A DNA stretch of 62,000 nucleotides, taken from contig RPFO01001063.1 in NCBI GenBank assembly GCA_009746045.1, positions 1-62,000 on the forward strand, written 5' to 3'. Under the pieces are notes generated by a model, which saw nothing but the letters and a program-made list of their open reading frames with translations, was not told the DNA's origin and did not search any database. The translations under genes were made by a program, and so were the position numbers. Position 1 is the stretch's first letter. Every line of letters starts with the position of its first letter. Below are positions 1 to 11,369 of this stretch, one piece after another. This DNA comes from Mesostigma viride (lineage: Eukaryota; Streptophyta; Mesostigmatophyceae; Mesostigmatales; Mesostigmataceae).

Positions 1-1060
1 AAGAGGGTAGACGGAGGACGTTGGCCCCATACTGCAATTCTCCTCGCGCACGCTCGATGTTGTCACAGCCCGCTCCCGTTCGTCGCCCTCGCCCTCATGC
101 CCTAGATGTTGAGAGATGGCTGCATCCGTACGCCTGGCTAGCATTCCTCAGGTAAATTTATTCGCGTAGACTGCCTTCCCATTCCACTGGGTACCAGTAA
201 AAGAACTTCTTCAGTAGCCACTGCCATAGTTGAAAAGACCCCGTACGGGCCCCTCAGCTTGCAGCCTGCAGCTAGGGGCATTCGCACACGTGCATCTAGG
301 ACGTCAATGGACAGGTCGTGCGCAGTTTGTGTTAAAGTATGCCAGCAAGTCACGCGCGTCCCAGCTGCTGTAAAGTGTGTCGTGGCTCAACATGACGCAA
401 TCGGCGTCCTGTGAAATAATGCAGTATAAATAAAATTATATATTAATCTAAGACTTAATACCCTCTTGGCAAACGCCCTCGTCCGATCATGGCCCTCGGG
501 GGCCTACGTTGCCCCTCAGGCCCTTCGCCTCGCTCTGCCCCGAGACCTCTAGCCCTCCGGCCCCTGCCCCTCAGCAAGCGCCTCTATGGCCAGGGCCGTC
601 CGCCGCCCTCGCCAGCCTCTCAAATTTAATTAATTTTACCACGTAAGTGCCGCCCTCGCCCTCGCCCTCCGCCTCACGCTTCTCGAGGTCGCTTACGCTA
701 CGTCCAGGCCGTGGTTAACTTGGATTGCATGAGTTGGCCGTAAAGGCCCTATCACTGCGTCGCTCCGCCTCTAGCCCTTCCAGCCCTCCGGCCCTATGAG
801 CCCTCTAGCTTATGATGACACCTCCCTTGCCCTCTATGTTGGCTTGGGGCCGGTTACTTTATCGCCCCTTAGCCTCGGCCCTCCTAGCCCTTCGTTTTGC
901 CTCACGTCATGCAATATGGTCGCCACTCCGTAGGAATAGAGCGCACCTCTGGGCCCTCGCGCCTGCCCTCGCCCTCGTAGCCTCGCCTCGCCTCTCGCTG
1001 GTGCCAGGCGCCTCGCCCTCCTGCGTCTCTCGGCTAGAGACATCCCTTTATGGGCCGCCG
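1..1060. other. C/T-rich spacer, no gene seen
   Basis: No convincing exon is visible. The sequence drifts into C/T-rich DNA in which the hexamer CCCTCG and relatives (for example around 70-100, 650-680 and 955-1025) already appear in degenerate form. It reads as the decayed flank of the perfect hexamer array at 2133-2281. It could be intron or 5' flank of the phosphodiesterase gene downstream, but nothing in the sequence decides this. Confidence 0.5.
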
Positions 1061-2450
1061 TTCAGCCCCTCCCCTCCCCTCTACCCCTCCGCCCCTCCTC
1101 CTCCATCCCCTCCTCCTCCTCCCCGCGCCCTCACCCCTCCACCTCTCCCTTTCCTCCCCTCCCCCACCTCCCCCTCAAACGAATTCCTATTAGTTCAGCC
1201 CTCCCCTCATGCTCCTCCCCCTCCCCTCCCCCTCCCCCTCCCCTCCCCTCCCCTCCCCTCCCCTCCCCCTCCCCTGCCCCTCTCCTCCTCCCCCCGTCTC
1301 TCGCCCCTCGGCGCCTTCCCTTCCCACCCCCCCTCCCTCCCCTCCCCTCTCCCTACCCTCCCCCTCCCCTCCCCCTCCCCCTCCCTCCCCTCCCCCTCCC
1401 CTCCCCTCCCCTCCCCCTCCCCCTCCCCTCCCCTCCCCTCCCCTCCCCTCATCCCCTCCCCTCCCTCCCCTCCCTCCCTTCCCTCCCCCTCCCCCCCCCT
1501 CCTCCCTCTGCCGCCTCCCCTCATCCCTCCCCTCCCTCCCCTCCTCTCCCTCCCCTCCCCCTCTCCCCCTCCCTCCCTCGCTCCCTCCCCCCTCTCAGAC
1601 ACGTCATTTGCTGGTTAATTTGGGGCCCCCTTCCCCCTCCCCCTCCCCCTCCCGCCCATCCCCTCCATCTCCCCCTCCTCCCTCCCCTCCCTCCGCTTCC
1701 TCCTGCTCCTCTCGGCCCCTCCCCTCGCCCCTCGTCCCCTCCCCTCGCCCCTCCTCTCTGGCCCCTCCCCTCTGGGCCCTCCCTGCTGGCTGCCCCTCTC
1801 CGCCCTCCTCTCTCTCGCGCCTGTCGCCTGCACCCGTGGCCCCCTCTCCCCTTCCCCCTCCCTCCCCTTCCCCCCTTCAGCCCCGTACCCCACACCTCGC
1901 GCCCACCCTGCTCTCCGCTACCACGCACCTCCCCCTCCCCCACTCCCTCCCTCTCCCCTATCTCGCCTCGCACCACCCTCCCCCTCCCCCTCCCCCTTCA
2001 CCCCTCGCCGCGTGTCGAAAACCCTCCTCCCCTTCGGTCTCCTCCTCTGTTCCCTCCCCTCTCCCCTCTCCCCTCCCCTCCCCTCCCCCTCCCCCTCCCC
2101 TCCCCCTCCCCCTCCCCCTCCCCCTCCCCCTCCCCTCGCCCTCGCCCTCGCCCTCGCCCTCGCCCTCGCCCTCGCCCTCGCCCTCGCCCTCGCCCTCGCC
2201 CTCGCCCTCGCCCTCGCCCTCGCCTCGCCCTCGCCCTCGCCCTCGCCCTCGCCCTCGCCCTCGCCCTCGCCCTCGCCCTCCGCCCTCCCCCTCCCCCTCC
2301 CCCTCCCCCTCCCCCCCCCCTCCCCCTCCCCTCCCCTCCCCCTCCCCTCCCCCTCCCCTCCCCCTCCCCCTCCCCCCCCCTCCCCTCCCCCTCCCCCTCC
2401 CCCTCCCCCTCCCCCCCCCTCCCCCTCCCCCTCCCCTCCGCTTCTCCGCC
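1061..2450. repeat. Pyrimidine-only low-complexity tract (CCCCTCC-like)
   Basis: About 1.4 kb is almost entirely C and T on the plus strand, built from variable CCCT, CCCCT and CCTCC units. Long open frames exist on both strands here, but they encode only Pro/Ser/Leu or Gly/Arg/Glu runs and are composition artefacts. The G-rich minus strand has many closely spaced G-runs that could form quadruplexes. Confidence 0.9.
2133..2281. repeat. (CCCTCG)n hexamer array
   Basis: About 24 tandem copies of the hexamer CCCTCG, with one copy shortened by a base near 2222. It is embedded in the C/T tract and is the most homogeneous part of it. The complementary unit CGAGGG is not a telomere repeat known to me. 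Confidence 0.9.
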
Positions 2451-2564
2451 CCGCTTCTCTTTCTTTTTCTCATGCACGCACACAGCACACGCGCACACAA
2501 TACACAATTTGATGATGCACCTATGGACATGGTCGTTGTCTGATGCTGTCACCCATGCGTATGA

Positions 2565-2705
2565 ATTGCTCTGATAGTACTTTTACTTTTAGGCTTATGT
2601 ATTTTGAAACCCTACCATAATGACCATGCATCAATTTCTCTGATACTACTATTACTTTTATGCTTATGTAATGTGGAACCCTACCATAATTACCACAGCT
2701 ATGCT
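2565..2705. repeat. Tandem duplication, ~70-bp unit x2
   Basis: Two imperfect copies of a 70-bp AT-rich unit are adjacent. Each contains CTGATA, ACTTTTA, GGCTTATGTA-like and ACCCTACCATAAT segments. No coding signal. Confidence 0.7.
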
Positions 2706-2992
2706 ATCATCTCCAGGCATAACTAGAGATGACCCGCGGGTGACCGCCCCCTTACGGGCGGCCGGTATCTAACAAATGGCAACCAAAACATTTGCTATTT
2801 CTGCCATACATTTCAACCTGTGTTTTTTACCTCCAAGCGGATCTGGAGTCGACCGCTATTACAGACATGAAGTCAAACAACGATGTCAACAGTTGTTGAT
2901 TGATAAAGTCTTGCGACTGCTACTTGCTTCATGTGTTACCAACTGCAATCATCGCATGATGTATGTTCAACCGTATTGTTGCCACCATTCAG

Positions 2993-3235
2993 GCACAATT
3001 GGAGATAACTGCCTTTGTGGGCGAAATGGCCCCTGGGGTGCTAGTGCTGGCGGGCAACCTCCACCGCCAGGGTATGGTGGACGTAATCGCCAGGGACCCC
3101 CACGACGTGCGCCCCCGCAGGATGATGTGGGAGACATTCAACGCGCGGCCCAACGCTGAGGGGATCTCGTACAGCACGAACATGGGCGCGGAAATCTATA
3201 CACGCACCTTTGCGACGAAGTCGCCCATTCTCATC
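2993..3235 (+). CDS. Candidate upstream exon of the phosphodiesterase gene
   Basis: An open 81-codon segment is bounded by an acceptor (ATTCAG at 2987-2992) and a donor (GTACGT at 3236). The predicted peptide is well mixed in composition, begins AQLEITAFVGEMAPG and includes GISYSTNMGAEIY, as expected of a globular extracytoplasmic sensor region. It starts and ends in phase 0, matching the phase-0 start of the exon at 11370 on the same strand, so the two could be spliced together. The intervening 8.1 kb would then be an intron filled with repeats and transposons. The link is inference: the exon could belong to another gene or a remnant. Confidence 0.4.
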
Positions 3236-3513
3236 GTACGTCCTGGTCGCGCCACGCGGCATTGCTGAGCGTGATTTATACATGGCATGGTTTCGTGAGT
3301 AGCGGTTTTGATCCTCGTGTCGCAAGGCAATGTGTCGCTATTGGTACCTGATGCTTTTTGGGAGGTGGGAGGATCCGCTAGATTGTTTTAAATCTAACTA
3401 ACTTGCAAAGGCATATCTGCTCTGTCCTTACGCCCCCATGCACGGAACTGCATGTTGCACGCAAGCTAGAGTTCTTGCTTGGAGTGGACGCTGTGCTTGC
3501 GTCCCACATGCAT

Positions 3514-5085
3514 TCGGTTTTCTCTGAATATAGTTTAATTAACGCATGCGGGAAAGATAAGGCCGCCATGCCTTGGCCTGGATGTGGAAGGCTGTCTGCG
3601 ACATGGGCTGACTAATTCGATCTGTACAAAGGGTTTCCTGCTCGCCCGAATTTTCCTTGGATGACCCGGTTGTTTATAAGGGTCGGTGGCTATTAATTAA
3701 CGGTCCGAGAAAATTAATTGTAGGTTTTATACGACTTCACTTGCAAAGATTCGTGTTTGGTTGCACCAGCTGAGGTTAGGTGGGGACCTGTAGGGTCGGC
3801 TGGTTGCTTACCGAATCTTTGGCTGATTTGGGTTATTTAGTGAGTCGTGATTAATTATTGTATAGTGGATTCGGACCGGCCCAAGGGGTCGATGGGCGCG
3901 TTTTATGTTTGTCAGTCTTGGGAACCTTGTACAACTACCTGTACGGTTAACGCACTAGCCTGGGGGTGCGTGGCCACGCTGTTTGTAGTGGCGTTTTCAG
4001 CACTGTTCAGGCCGGTGTGTGACGCATGCCGGTGTTAATTAATTTAGGATGATGTCAGCTTGTGTGTCGGCGGGCCATGCCTTAAGCAAGCTAGGCAGGC
4101 AATGATCCGCAATTGTTTCTTTCACAATGGCGGCAATGGCCGCCTGTGCAAAATTGCACATTCTAGCGCGGGTTGCATCTGTCTTGTAGCCGAGGCAGAT
4201 GGTGGCACAACCGCTAAGTTGTTCGACCAAGCATAGTATAGTTGGTCGTGCAACGGAAAGAAAATTTAAATTTACCCCCATGTCGTTTTCCCCGGCTGCG
4301 GGTCTTTTTGACATGGGCGAAGGATGGGGCGCTACTCCGGCGGTTTGGCCAGCTTCGGCGGAGCTGTTTATAAGTTTCTAAAACAGCTCTAGTGTCACAT
4401 CGCAGGCTTGCCACCTTGCGATGGTGCGTGGGACGTGACCTGGACTCAAAAGGTCCCGAACCAGGTTCCTGTCAGCAACGACTTTTTTTGTCATAAAATA
4501 TTTTTTGTGGCGGCAGGTCAGTTGTCCAGCTGCCCCTGCCGAGGAGGGGTGGTTGGGGACAATAGGAGCCGCGCGAGAGTTGCGCTCCGAAGCTAGAAAT
4601 TTCCCTATTGCGAGACTCGAGTTGGGGAGGGCGTCTCAGGGAGGCGAGGCTACGCCAGACCTTTGTCGTTCCTTTTCGTCTCAGCACCTGCTGCGCGGCT
4701 CAGTCTATTATGGTGTCGTAAAACCTCTTTCCTTTTTGGACGGTTCCGGAATTGCGAAATGCTGGCTCTTTTTGAGGGCTTGCTTTTGGGGTGGTCACCG
4801 GCTTGTGTCGCATTGTAACCAGCGGGCCCCTGCGGGGGTTAATATAGCCTAGCGCGGGCTGAGTCGCCATTTAAGATGTTGCGACACGCTCTTTCGCGCA
4901 CGGTGGTCATGAGTTTAATCGGCGCAATGGGGTTGGCGCCAGGGGGGGTAATTGGGTGGAGGCTTCTTGCTTCCGCGTGCGGATTGAGAAACCTTAAGGC
5001 CACTGTTAACTGCTGCATTTGTGGCAGGGCTCCACTTATTGTATTCAATCAAATGCTGGTCTTCTTGGGAGCTGAGTGATCTTAA
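3514..5085. repeat. Tandem duplication, left unit (1.57 kb)
   Basis: This unit begins TCGGTTTTCTCTGAATATAG and ends CTGAGTGATCTTAA. It is followed immediately by a second, internally deleted copy starting at 5086. The first ~610 bp are nearly identical between the copies (one visible difference is AACGG against AGCGG near 3699/5264). A 63-codon frame is present in both copies but has no recognisable product. No transposon termini were found, so this looks like a segmental tandem duplication. Confidence 0.8.
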
Positions 5086-5839
5086 TCGGTTTTCTCTGAA
5101 TATAGTTTAATTAACGCATGCGGGAAAGATAAGGCCGCCATGCCTTGGCCTGGATGTGGAAGGCTGTCTGCGACATGGGCTGACTAATTCGATCTGTACA
5201 AAGGGTTTCCTGCTCGCCCGAATTTTCCTTGGATGACCCGGTTGTTTATAAGGGTCGGTGGCTATTAATTAGCGGTCCGAGAAAATTAATTGTAGGTTTT
5301 ATACGACTTCACTTGCAAAGATTCGTGTTTGGTTGCACCAGCTGAGGTTAGGTGGGGACCTGTAGGGTCGGCTGGTTGCTTACCGAATCTTTGGCTGATT
5401 TGGGTTATTTAGTGAGTCGTGATTAATTATTGTATAGTGGATTCGGACCGGCCCAAGGGGTCGATGGGCGCGTTTTATGTTTGTCAGTCTTGGGAACCTT
5501 GTACAACTACCTGTACGGTTAACGCACTAGCCTGGGGGTGCGTGGCCACGCTGTTTGTAGTGGCGTTTTCAGCACTGTTCAGGCCGGTGTGTGACGCATG
5601 CCGGTGTTAATTAATTTAGGATGATGTCAGCTTGTGTGTCGGCGGGCCATGCCTTAAGCAAGCTAGGCAGGCAATGATCCGCAATTGTTTCTTTCCCCTC
5701 CCTCCCACCCAGGAGGCTTCTTGCTTTCGCGTGCGGATTGAGAAACCTTAAGGCCACTGTTAACTGCTGCATTTGTGGCAGGGCTCCACTTATTGTATTC
5801 AATCAAATGCTGGTCTTCTTGGGAGCTGAGTGATCTTAA
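5086..5839. repeat. Tandem duplication, right unit with ~0.8-kb internal deletion
   Basis: Positions 5086-5695 match 3514-4133, and 5711-5839 match about 4957-5085. The ~820 bp between are missing and replaced by a short C-rich filler (5696-5711). The copy ends at TTAA (5836-5839), which is also the left flank of the DNA transposon that follows. Confidence 0.8.
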
Positions 5840-7729
5840 GGGGACGTGGCGCGCCGAATATTTTCCGCGCCAAAAAATTCGCGGTACCGTCCGTACGGTG
5901 TATAATGTGTGCCCGGACCGCTCAACCCTCGCGGAGGTGGCCATGGCGGCATGCCTTTATGCAATATTAATCGATATGGCACGTAAACAGCTAGAAAAAA
6001 TGCTTGAATTTCGCAGAAGATTAGTTGATGACCTCATGTCATGGCGGAAAGTTTACGGTTTGCAATATCGCTAATTTCTCGAACGGCTACGGGCGCGGGG
6101 GTCCAGGATATAATTTCTCTTGCGGATCATGAAATTTAATGCAGGTTTACGGCAGCTATTGTGAGGCAACGTAGGCTCTAAAGAGCGATTATGAAGCTAA
6201 CTTAATGGTGTTGTCGAGTTTGTGCCGAAGCTTCCCGGTTTCTTTTACATTTCCGGCATTCAAGGTAAGAACCTACGCAGGCCTGCGCATGTCGCCTTCG
6301 ACGTATTCACGGAAGGCGCACCTTCCTTGTTCGCCTGATCAATGGATGATGTCTTTTATTGTTCGAGCTTGCGTGCCAGTTTATGCATGAAACATTTCCA
6401 CGCAGGCAGGTGCAATAACGTCGGCCTTTCGCCTTTTTTTCGGGCAGTTTCCCTGCAGGAAGCGCTCCATTCCTTTCGGTTGCATCGTCAGATTCCTAGC
6501 AATTTCGTACAATTTCGTGTAGTTTGTGGCTGGCATGCTTAAGGCGCCGAGGTCAAGTTGTTGGTAATGTGTTGACATTTGTTTTCCATAATCCTTTGGA
6601 CATTAGCTTGCTCAGACGCTTTGTTATGTGCCGGATCTGACACGCCTGTTTTAGTAAAGACATCCGGCATGTGCCTAGAGGCTAACAAGCTGGCATCAGC
6701 TTCTTAGCAAATTGCCATATTGGAAAGGAAGGTGAGAGTGGTTCTTTTGCTGGCCATACTGCATGAGTGGCATTGCATTAGATAGGTGTTTTTATTGCTT
6801 TCCTTGAGCTATAACCATTAAGACTTCCCTGCTATGTGTGCAGCAAGGCAAGCTGGATAGGATGTGAATGCATGGCAGACAGCATGTATGATTTGCTGCC
6901 AAGTTTGCAGGCTGCAGTTGCCTCTATTGCTTGGGCAGTCTTTCTAAGGTCTTTACACGTATACTTGCTGAGTTCTTGGCATAAATTTACATGGTAACCT
7001 TGGGCTGAGCATAGTGTATGCTCTCTTGATGCGTGTATGCCTAGCGAAGGTGTTGCTATGCGCACGCTGGCAAGGCTGGCCATGCTGAGGGCAGGGGAGG
7101 GCAGATGAGGTGCCTAGCCTTTTCTTATGTTGTGTGATCGAGTTGGGCATGTTTTTTGGCTTCTTGGATGGAAAACATGCTGTCTAGGAGGCCTTATACA
7201 CAGAAAAACCTCATTTAGCGTATGTTCAGGTTTTAGCACGCAAAACCTTATAACTTGAGCTAGACTTGTCGGAATGACCTGGGACTTGGACCACTGCTGT
7301 CCCCCTGTTAGCCGGATTTTCGCTTGATTTTGTGGCCTTATCTGAAGTGTTTATGATATGTTTATTCCCAATGTCCGGTAAAAAAAGACCTGTTTTGCGG
7401 GAAAATTAATAACTGTTCAAGGTTTTGCCATTTCCATGATGTAAATAGCTCAGCAAGCTACACACTCAGGGAACTACAAATGGTTGATTTTTGGTTGCCA
7501 ACAAATGTGTGCATTGGCTGGGGCATACCCAGCCCTAATTAGCGTCTTTTTCTATTTATAGCGCAATATTGGCGTATACTTGGGGGTAGTACCCCCAACA
7601 AGTGCATGGACAAGTCACAAGAGATGTTATTTAGTGCCCGCAATCATATTTCAGCATTGTGCAAATGAATTTCAAGTGTTATTACCATAGTTCAATTTTT
7701 AAGGGTTTTGGGGTGCCACCTCCCCTTAA
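5836..7729 (+). mobile_element. TTAA-flanked non-autonomous DNA transposon, copy 1
   Basis: The element lies between two TTAA sites and has short terminal inverted repeats: left TTAAGGGGACGTGGC, right GTGCCACCTCCCCTTAA. A second, inverted copy is at 28751-31063, and the internal sequences match in the same order. TTAA flanks with G/C-run termini are typical of the piggyBac superfamily, but no DDE transposase frame is present. The only notable frame is a 43-codon one at 5943-6074. I infer a non-autonomous element of a TTAA-targeting family. Confidence 0.65.
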
Positions 7730-7731
7730 GT

Positions 7732-7933
7732 GCTATTTGTTGTTGCAGATGTTTTGTTTGCGCAGATGCGGTGCATAGGTCAAACATGATGCATGCGCTT
7801 TTTGTTGTTGCGCATGTTTTGTTTGCGTAGATGCGGTGCATAAGTCAAACATGATGCATGTGCTATTCGTTGTTGCAGATGTTTTGTTTGCGCAGATGCG
7901 GTGCATAAGTCAAACATGCATGTGCTATGTGTT
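7732..7933. repeat. Tandem repeat, ~68-bp unit x3
   Basis: Three imperfect copies share TTGTTGTTGCAGATG, TTTTGTTTGCG and GATGCGGTGCATAAGTC segments. They lie just outside the right end of the TTAA transposon. A further ~220 bp up to the retrotransposon at 8157 shows no feature. Confidence 0.8.
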
Positions 7934-8144
7934 GTGCCAGGTGTTACATTTGCACGGATGCTATGCTACGGTCTCCCATGTTTGCCATCTGTTTGACCCA
8001 GTAATTGTGCTGAGAACGGTATATATATTTTTGTGCTCTATTCATGCTTGTCATTGCTTGGTACCGACACCACGCTTGGGTTTCTGATATGTGCTATCTT
8101 CGATTTGGTTGGCCCAATGCAAGTTGCAACTAATGTGGCTAGGT

Positions 8145-8156
8145 TTCTTGTTGGTG
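8145..8156. repeat. 12-bp target-site duplication, left copy (element A)
   Basis: TTCTTGTTGGTG here recurs exactly at 10180-10191 on the other side of the ORF1-only retrotransposon A. This is the footprint of its insertion and fixes both element ends. Confidence 0.85.
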
Positions 8157-10179
8157 GTAGCCACGAGCCACGAGCCACGAGCGGACATGGCTGACGGCGG
8201 AGCTCAGAACTTTTGCGTCTGAGCCCCAAATTCAGTCAGGCTACTTGCATCAGATGCGTCTTCTCAAGACGCATCTGCTAGTATAATCGGTTACGGCTGT
8301 AACGCAGTATTTTGCAAATGCCACCAAAACGCAGCCTTGACAAACATTTTGAGCTGTCGTCGGCATTCCCGTCGACAGCAGCACGTGCGACATCAACTCC
8401 TGCGGACGCCAACCTTTTCGCGCTGATCGAAGCTCTCCCCCCCGGTCTGCCTCCCTCGACGCAGTGCTCTACGCCAAATTCGTCGCCCATTCCCAAGAAA
8501 ACCCGAACTTCCCATACCAAATGGGACGTCCGCCGCTTCGGCGCCGGCCAGCGGGATTTTTGCATCTTGGAAATCTTTACGCTCACGAAGGAACAATGTG
8601 ACGATGTTATCAAGTTCCTGGCCCGCCATGACGAACTTTTCCTGCCTACCCCTGGCGACAAGGTCAGCAAGCCCGCCTGGGAATGGCTGCTTCAAGAACC
8701 GGAGGCGTACTTGAAGGCAGTCATCATGTGCAGCTACCTGCGCTGCGACGCCCAGGACATCACCCAGATTGGCTACGCTGGCCTCAGGAGCCTCCTGCAT
8801 GAGCGCAGACGGGCAGCCACAGCAGCTGCAGCATCCCCGCAGAGCAGCACCTCCCCCAGCACGGACTCCATCCGAGCTGCAGTGGCGGAGCAGCTGGCGC
8901 CGATGGCTGAGCAGCTCGCCGCCCTGAACGCGCCCGACGGCCCACTCAACACTCTCTCGGCCAAGGTCAACAACATTGAAGCCAGAGTCGCCCTTAAGCT
9001 CCAGCCTCAGTTTACTGCTACGCAAGAGCACATTGCCACCAAAGTTTCCGAGGCCACAGCCACTGTGACCACCCGCCTTAACCAGGTGGAAGGCCGAGTC
9101 GGCCAAGGCACCGTGAAACTTGAGGCAGTTGCTGCCAAGGTAGACGCCCTGGCCACGCAGGTCCCCGAGATCGCCGAGCGAACGGCCACCATCGCCGCCC
9201 AACCTGCTGGTAGGGCTAGCGATGACCCCTCGACTCGCGCCTCCTGGGCGGACCTGCTCAAGAGCCAGGCATCCTCTACCACGACCGCCATCACCACCAA
9301 GCTCCAGGAGCTGGAAGACACGCGCCGCGAGGCCGCTGACCGCGACCGCCGCCGCTGCCGGGTCATCCTCAGGCGCTTCGACATGCCGCCGGAGGAGACC
9401 CCAGACTCTCTTCTCGACGAGCTGAAGAAACAGCTCTTGGCGTGCATGCAGCTGCCAGGTGCGATACTGCAGGGCGCCTACCGCCTGCCCCATCCACGGG
9501 CCAAGGCTGGGCCCCCTCCAGTGGTCCTCACCTTCAGCGACATCACAGCCCGAGTTCGGTTCCTCTCTCGCCGCAAGAAGCTGGTGGACACCTCCTGGTC
9601 GCTTGACGACGACCTGACGCCAGCCCAGCAGCAGCAACGCCGTGATCAGTGGCCCGACTACATCCGCCACAAGACCAACCCCGAGAAGCCCCAAGTGTAC
9701 TGGCGGGGCGGGGACCTCTATGTCAACAAGAAACTGTGGAAGCCCCCCCGGGCTTCCCCGGGATAGAGCACTCCAGCTAGTTGTCTAGATCGATGGGGGC
9801 AATCGATTATGGGATAGCTTAGGCATTACAGCACTTGAAACGATATTAGCGCACAGCGTTATAGTACCTTCAATTAGCTCTGGCACCTTGTGGCCATCAG
9901 CTTGCGCCTTAATTAGCCGACGTCTTGAGCCCACCTCACATTTGTAGCATAAGCTATGCGTCAGCCTACTTATGGTATTGCACTGGTTGTATTGCACCCA
10001 CAGTGTTGCGCCCCGGCACCATGCCGTGGAGAGAGCGCTCTGTGGCCTGCCCATCTGCGGCAGTGAGAGAAGCTAGGGCGCCCTCCCTCCTTCTCGCTGT
10101 GTATATAGGGTTGAAGGTTCCTTTACTCTGTATTGGCACCCACGTGACGCAGTCACGTGCTTATTAATTAATTAATTAA
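8157..10179 (+). mobile_element. ORF1-only non-LTR retrotransposon, copy A
   Basis: A 2.02-kb unit is bounded by perfect 12-bp target-site duplications. Order: a short 5' UTR opening with CCACGAG tandem repeats and a conserved CATGGCTGACGGCGG block; a single L1-ORF1-like gene (8318-9766); a ~370-bp 3' UTR; a perfect terminal hairpin CACGTGACGCAGTCACGTG (10141-10159); and a (TTAA)n tail. There is no room for a reverse transcriptase. The arrangement resembles mammalian HAL1 (half-L1). It is presumably mobilised in trans by a LINE-encoded reverse transcriptase. Confidence 0.8.
8318..9766 (+). CDS. L1-ORF1p-like RNA-binding protein (copy A, intact)
   Basis: 482 codons from the ATG at 8318 (an in-frame TTG lies two codons upstream). 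Visible architecture: a basic, low-complexity N-terminus; a small globular segment around residues 75-170; a long Ala/Gln/Glu/Thr-rich helical region around 185-345 consistent with a coiled coil; then an RRM-like domain (about 347-425, opening RVILRRFDMPPEE) and a C-terminal domain (about 427-482) with LDDDLTPAQQQQRR and VYWRGGDLYVNKKLW. The coiled coil, RRM and CTD order is that of L1 ORF1p, a trimeric nucleic-acid chaperone that packages retrotransposon RNA. No frameshift or stop interrupts it, so this copy may be young. Homologues are at 21615 and 26430, with a fragment near 34300-34990 on the minus strand. Confidence 0.8.
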   Translation: MPPKRSLDKHFELSSAFPSTAARATSTPADANLFALIEALPPGLPPSTQCSTPNSSPIPKKTRTSHTKWDVRRFGAGQRDFCILEIFTLTKEQCDDVIKFLARHDELFLPTPGDKVSKPAWEWLLQEPEAYLKAVIMCSYLRCDAQDITQIGYAGLRSLLHERRRAATAAAASPQSSTSPSTDSIRAAVAEQLAPMAEQLAALNAPDGPLNTLSAKVNNIEARVALKLQPQFTATQEHIATKVSEATATVTTRLNQVEGRVGQGTVKLEAVAAKVDALATQVPEIAERTATIAAQPAGRASDDPSTRASWADLLKSQASSTTTAITTKLQELEDTRREAADRDRRRCRVILRRFDMPPEETPDSLLDELKKQLLACMQLPGAILQGAYRLPHPRAKAGPPPVVLTFSDITARVRFLSRRKKLVDTSWSLDDDLTPAQQQQRRDQWPDYIRHKTNPEKPQVYWRGGDLYVNKKLWKPPRASPG

Positions 10180-10191
10180 TTCTTGTTGGTG

Positions 10192-11369
10192 ATCTGTAAC
10201 TTTTTGCTACTTGGTAAGGACAAAGGATTCTTTCCTTGCTGACATCCTTGGTTTGCTGTCAATCCTCCGTGCCCAAAGGCTCAGGTGCGGTTGATCGCTC
10301 GAACGACGTGATTAATACCTTCCTGTCATACTAACTGATCACGTGGCTCATTACACTTACCTAATGCCCTGCGCCCAACCTGAGCCAATGCCAGGGTTTC
10401 ATGGAATAGAACTGCCCAGGCACAAGCGATGTGCAAATTGTTAGGAAAATTCCTCCGCTTGCAGGGATATGATATGTGTACTTCGAACCAAATAGCCAAG
10501 CGTTGCTGGCTCTCCCACTTGGCGCGGCACCGACTGATTGCTCGATTGGTATAGCTACAATCTTTTCGGGTAGTTGGTGGGGTTGTTCTCTTCTAGTCTC
10601 ACGTGGTTCCTCCTTGACCTCCCCCCAACCACCCCACAGGCTGGCGCAGCGGCCTTTTGTTTCGGCAGCGTTTGCCATAGCGTCGTCTCGGCAGCTTTTT
10701 CTTGCTGATACCCTGATACGTTTCGTTCTGGTGGTGCACAGGGCACCTCACTTCATCGGCACCGCTTCGCTGGAAGCACACCCTCAATCTGCCCGCCCCG
10801 GCTATCTATGGGTACCTAGCGGAGCCTAGTTGCAAGTGCGGCTCACTTTGGCAGTAAACGGTGGTTTACCGCGCCCACCATCCTCCACCATTCCACATTG
10901 CGTACAGGGCTTAAATGCACTCACCAAGGTGCTGTGTCATCCAGCCAGAGGCATTTGACTCGTTCGATGATCAGCGAACTTGCCCTGGCACCCTATCAGC
11001 CAGGGCGCTTGGCAGGGGTCCATTTATACAAGAAATTTCTCAGTCTGAAAGACCTTTGAGCCTCCTCTGCTCAAAAGAAAAAGAGACAGCAGAAAGGCTC
11101 AGTAACTTCGCGGACAAAATGATATGTGCCCCACCAAAGCGCGTTATGCACCAGAGGAGAGATCCATAGATGCCCTGCGATCATTTTTTTGCCCAACCTG
11201 AGCACAGCATTCTGCTTCCACACGTCCCTAACCAATTCAGGGCGCCACTAGATGCCCTACCTTCCCGTATCTGTGCCCAACCTGAGCTCAACATTCTGCT
11301 GCCACACGTTACGCTGCTTTTTCACATATCTATGATTCCTTTTCATCATGTAATGAATGAATCGTGCAG
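10192..11369 (+). other. Intron/spacer upstream of the phosphodiesterase exon
   Basis: No exon recognised. It contains an imperfect ~95-bp tandem duplication at about 11169-11310 (ATGCCCT...GCCCAACCTGAGC...ATTCTGC), with a related fragment near 10362. The segment ends in the acceptor GTGCAG at 11364-11369. Confidence 0.5.

Noticed and set aside
812-2543. Long Pro/Ser- and Gly/Arg/Glu-rich open frames on both strands
   Set aside because: They follow the base composition of the C/T tract in several frames at once and contain no domain or splice support.
8393-9694. 433-codon minus-strand frame opposite ORF1 copy A
   Set aside because: Shadow of the plus-strand ORF1, which has the recognisable coiled coil, RRM and CTD. 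The antisense frame has no domain and is not kept in copies B and C.
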